Shown piece after piece: positions 1 through 5,305 of a DNA stretch of 5,305 bases (positions within the stretch are counted from its first letter, which is position 1; each line of letters opens with the position of its first letter). The notes beneath the pieces were generated by a model. It was not told the DNA's origin. It searched no databases and saw only the letters and a list, made by a program, of their open reading frames with translations. Both the position numbers and the translations under genes were made by a program. The DNA lies in the NCBI GenBank assembly GCA_946222435.1, contig CAMIOJ010000172.1, positions 1 through 5,305 on the forward strand, given 5' to 3'. Source of the stretch: an uncultured Micrococcus sp. (GTDB taxonomy: Bacteria > Actinomycetota > Actinomycetes > Actinomycetales > Micrococcaceae).

Positions 1-1106
1 CGGCCGTGCTGGTCGGCGACGACGGCCGGGTCGATCCCGCGTTCGGCGAGGGAGGCCATGGTGGCCACGAAGTTCTTCCCCTCCCCGATCACCCAGGAGG
101 TGCGGACGATCCAGTGCCGCGGCACGGTGCGCACCGCGGCCTCGCCGGCGGCCTTCGACTGGCCGTAGACGCCCAGCGGCGCGAGCGGGTGGTCCACCGG
201 GTGCTCCTGCCCCACGGGGAGGGTGCCGTCGAACACGTAGTCCGTGGAGACGTGGGCCAGGGGGACGCCGGCCTCGGTGCAGCGGCGGGCGAGCTCGGCG
301 ACGGCGGTCGCGTTGACGGCCCACGCCTGGGCCCTCCCCTCGGGGGTCTCGGCGGCGTCCACCGCGGTCATGGCGGACGCGTTGACCACCGCGCGCAGGC
401 CGCGGAAATGCCCCCGCGGCCAGGACGCCGGATCGGTCATGTCCCACGTGTCCCGGCCATGGGCCTCGACCGGGATCCCCGCGGCCTCGGCGCGGGCCAC
501 CAGGGCACGGCCGAGCTGGCCGCCGGCGCCGAGCACGAGGATCGAGGCGGGCGGCATGGGGGTGACGTCCGCGAGCATCGGGTGGGCGCGGTCCTTGTCC
601 GAGAGCTCGGCGTCCTCGAGCGGGATGGGCCAGGCAATGGCCGCCGTCGGGTCCGCGAGATTGAGGAACGTGTACTGGCCCTGCGCGTCGGCGGACCAGT
701 GGTCGTTCACCAGGTACGTGTAGGCCGTGTCCGGCTCGAGCGTCTGGTAGGAGTTGCCCACCCCGCGCGGCACGAAGACGGCCTTCTCCGGGCCGAGTTC
801 CACGGTGGCGACGGCGCCGAAGGACGGCCCTTCGCGCAGGTCCACCCAGGCGCCGAAGATCCGGCCGTGGGCGACGGCCACGTACTTGTCCCACGGTTCG
901 GCGTGGATGCCGCGGGTGGTGCCGACGGCGTCGTTGAAGGAGATGTTGTTCTGCACCGGGGCGAGCGAGGCCAGGCGGGGGTGCTCGGCGGCGAGGGCGC
1001 AGATCTTCTCCCGCTGCCAGTTCTCCTTGAACCAGCCGCGGTTGTCCCCGTGGACGTCGAGGTCGAGGACGAGCAGGCCGGGGATGGCGGTCTCGGTGAT
1101 CTTCAT
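1..1106 (-). CDS. rmlCD: Fused dTDP-4-dehydrorhamnose 3,5-epimerase / dTDP-4-dehydrorhamnose reductase (RmlC-RmlD), 3' end cut by window edge
   Basis: Cytoplasmic enzyme for the last two steps of dTDP-L-rhamnose synthesis: double epimerisation at C3 and C5 of the 4-keto sugar, then NAD(P)H reduction at C4. The frame is open from ATG at 1106 to the window edge, giving 368 codons. Residues 1 to about 180 are an RmlC cupin: DNRGWF at 21-26, RGIH at 65-68 with the catalytic His68, Lys74, Tyr131 and Asp152 in the position of the His partner. Residues about 187 onward are RmlD: nucleotide-binding GAGGQLG at 193-199, NASAMTAVDAAE at 242-253, STDYVFDG at 287-294, YGQSK with Tyr314 and Lys318, RTSW at 335-338, and DQHG where the sequence stops. 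Roughly the last 100 residues of RmlD are missing. The start is supported by AGGAGG 8 bases upstream. It lies 13 bases after rmlB, so the two are surely co-transcribed. The RmlC half has RGIHAEPWDK where classical enzymes have RGLHFQ, but all catalytic positions are kept. Product call is secure; the fusion is read directly from the frame. Confidence 0.95.
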   Translation of the reverse strand, partial: MKITETAIPGLLVLDLDVHGDNRGWFKENWQREKICALAAEHPRLASLAPVQNNISFNDAVGTTRGIHAEPWDKYVAVAHGRIFGAWVDLREGPSFGAVATVELGPEKAVFVPRGVGNSYQTLEPDTAYTYLVNDHWSADAQGQYTFLNLADPTAAIAWPIPLEDAELSDKDRAHPMLADVTPMPPASILVLGAGGQLGRALVARAEAAGIPVEAHGRDTWDMTDPASWPRGHFRGLRAVVNASAMTAVDAAETPEGRAQAWAVNATAVAELARRCTEAGVPLAHVSTDYVFDGTLPVGQEHPVDHPLAPLGVYGQSKAAGEAAVRTVPRHWIVRTSWVIGEGKNFVATMASLAERGIDPAVVADQHG

Positions 1107-1114
1107 CAGCGGTG

Positions 1115-1119
1115 CCTCC

Positions 1120-1120
<1 letters not shown>
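1115..1120 (-). promoter_or_regulatory. Strong Shine-Dalgarno of rmlCD overlapping the rmlB stop codon
   Basis: Read on the minus strand, AGGAGG ends 8 bases before the ATG at 1106, and its first A is the last base of the rmlB TGA stop (1122 to 1120). Ribosomes finishing rmlB would stop on the binding site of the next gene, which favours translational coupling. It also fixes the rmlCD start. Confidence 0.85.
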
Positions 1121-4149
<3,029 letters not shown>

Positions 4150-4165
4150 GGGCCCGAGATTCTCC

Positions 4166-4177
4166 GGGGCAGGCCCC
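4166..4177. terminator. Short hairpin in the convergent gap; doubtful terminator
   Basis: GGGGC, two bases, GCCCC: five pairs with an unusually tight loop, lying between two genes that converge 46 bases apart. There is no T run on either strand. Terminators without a T run are reported in actinobacteria and the position is right for a bidirectional one, but the structure itself is weak. Confidence 0.2.
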
Positions 4178-4195
4178 AGGGTGGGCAGTGCACGC

Positions 4196-5305
4196 CTAGA
4201 ACGGGGTGGGGCCGATGTGCTGGAGCAGGTGGTCAGCGCGGCGCTGGGTCGTCGTTTCGAAATCGTTTGCCGCCACGAGGTCGAGACCTGCCTGCCGTGC
4301 ACGAAGGAGAGCCTCGGGATCGTCGATGAGAGACCGCAGGATCTCCACCATGCCGTCGATGTCTCCCCTCGGCACCGCCCAGCCCACGCCATGGCGCCGC
4401 ACGAGCGGGCTCAGCGTGGCGTTTGCGAAGCCGAGCACCGGTGCACCTGATCCCAGGGACTCGAAGTAGGTACAGGACGGGTCGCCCTGGAGGTGGGGCA
4501 GAAGCATGAGGTCGACGGTGTCCCGTACGTCGTTCAGCCACTCGGTGCGGTAGTCACGGAATCCACGAAACTGGACCCAGCCTTCCGCGCATTCCTGCAG
4601 CGTCTCGCGCATTGGCCCGGTCCCTAGAAAGGCCATCTCTACCGGCAGACCCGCCCGGCGAGCCCGATGGGCAACTTCGAGAGCGTATTCAGGGCCCTTG
4701 ATCGGGTCCAGTCGACCGGAGAAGGCCATGCGCAACGGCCTGTCCCCAGCCCAGGGGCTGGAGACTCTAGCCATAGCGACGTCGTCACTGCGGACCCGAT
4801 GATCCATGAATTGCAACGGTGCCGTCGTCAGCCCACCGTAGGCCCCCCACGCCGCTGGGCCGTTGCACTGCAGGGACCGCGCCCGACGCGCCTGCTTGCG
4901 CAGGCCTGCCTCGACGCGAACGAGCCCCGCTGCCGCGCGGGCGAGGCGGAACCCCGACGCAGTCGCCCGGTGGATACCGAGGCGGATGCCATAGTCGACT
5001 TCAGCCGTCAGGACCGCCGGCGTCACTGCGGCTGTGATCCCGTTCCAGTGCGGGGCCAGAAGCCCCAAAGTCAGGTCCAGCCCCAGAGCATCGATGGCGT
5101 CCGGGTCAGGAGGCGCTTCCACGATGGTGAAGCCAAGTTCGTCAGGCGATGAGAACGTGTATCCAGTAGCTGCGTGATGGGAGAGATCCCGAATGCCGGG
5201 GGCCAAGACGACGAGTTGCCCCGGCCATCGCTTGGCCAGTTCCGACAGCCCGGTGAAGCGCCCTGGGTTTCGTTCCGACCTACTTCCTCAAGGAGGATCG
5301 GACCA
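4196..5305 (-). CDS. Family 4 (GT-B) glycosyltransferase, apparently frameshifted near its N-terminus and running off the right edge
   Basis: Retaining-type GT-B glycosyltransferase, presumably building a surface glycan. The main frame ends with TAG at 4198 to 4196. Counting from Leu (TTG, 5206), the C-terminal nucleotide-sugar domain has LRMAFSGRLDPIKG at 158-171, MAFLGTGPMRE at 191-201, VDLMLLPH at 231-238, GDPSCTYFESLGSGAPVLG at 241-259 and VGWAVPRGDIDGMVEIL at 274-290. The usual first Glu of the EX7E motif is Gly241; Glu249 is kept, as I recall for GT4 proteins with a GDPSCTY segment. The N-terminal acceptor domain includes QCNGPAAWGAYG at 113-124. TTG 5206 is the first conventional start codon of this frame, but it cannot be the true start: Gln-Leu-Val-Val just before it completes a GT-B strand, and coding character continues to about 5260. 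The frame then meets TGA at 5290 to 5288, while the neighbouring frame reads GPILLEEVGRNETQ to the window edge. Joining them needs one extra G at 5263 to 5261. Family call is secure; intactness is doubtful. Confidence 0.85.
5258..5265 (-). other. Probable frameshift site in the family 4 glycosyltransferase gene
   Basis: On the minus strand the bases CAGGGCGC (5265 to 5258) are where the frame reading ILLEEVGRNETQ must pass into the frame reading RFTGLSELAKRW. Adding one G to the GGG run gives Gln-Gly-Arg and joins them. It may be a real mutation or an error in a G run; a coincidental alignment of frames is the third possibility. Confidence 0.5.

Noticed and set aside
4150..4195. A strong bidirectional terminator in the convergent gap
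   Set aside because: Only a 5-pair hairpin with a 2-base loop and no T run is visible, so it is listed only at low confidence.
5071..5262. Continuation of the GPILLEEVGRNETQ frame past the proposed frameshift to TGA at 5073-5071
   Set aside because: After the GGG run this frame turns into Ser/Pro/Trp/Arg-rich sequence without structure, while the adjacent frame carries the GT-B strand pattern. I therefore read it as out-of-frame, not as a separate gene.

Overview
This window is a piece of a cell-surface polysaccharide locus from a high-GC Gram-positive bacterium, most likely an actinomycete. The evidence for that is the very GC-rich third codon positions, the fused RmlC-RmlD enzyme (an arrangement known from actinobacteria) and a possible leaderless promoter. 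The genus cannot be fixed from the sequence; a Micrococcales member is my guess from the fused rhamnose enzyme. I see no mobile element, tRNA, rRNA, CRISPR array or defence gene. There is no gene-free stretch longer than about 150 bases.

Layout. Positions 1 to 2115 (minus strand) hold two genes for making dTDP-L-rhamnose. rmlB (2115 to 1120) is followed after 13 bases by a fused rmlC-rmlD gene (1106 to beyond position 1) that is cut by the left edge. A divergent intergenic region of 150 bases (2116 to 2265) carries candidate promoters, a GC-rich hairpin and two AGCGCT palindromes. Positions 2266 to 4149 (plus strand) encode a 627-residue protein with two complete family 2 glycosyltransferase (GT-A) domains in one chain. 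After a 46-base convergent gap, positions 4196 to 5305 (minus strand) encode a family 4 (GT-B) glycosyltransferase. Its coding signal runs upstream of any usable start codon into an in-frame stop and seems to continue in another frame. That suggests a one-base frameshift near 5261 to 5263, with the true N-terminus beyond the right edge.

How the parts fit. RmlB and RmlC-RmlD convert dTDP-glucose to dTDP-L-rhamnose; the first enzyme of the pathway, RmlA, is not in the window and is probably further left. The two flanking glycosyltransferases would assemble sugars, possibly including rhamnose, into a surface glycan. Their donors, acceptors and linkages cannot be read from the sequence. The glycosyltransferase genes use visibly less GC-biased codons than the rml genes, as is common where conserved precursor genes sit beside strain-variable assembly genes.

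Nothing here amounts to a clearly new biological system. The points most worth checking are the apparent frameshift in the right-hand glycosyltransferase, the tandem GT2 protein and the structure of the divergent regulatory region.
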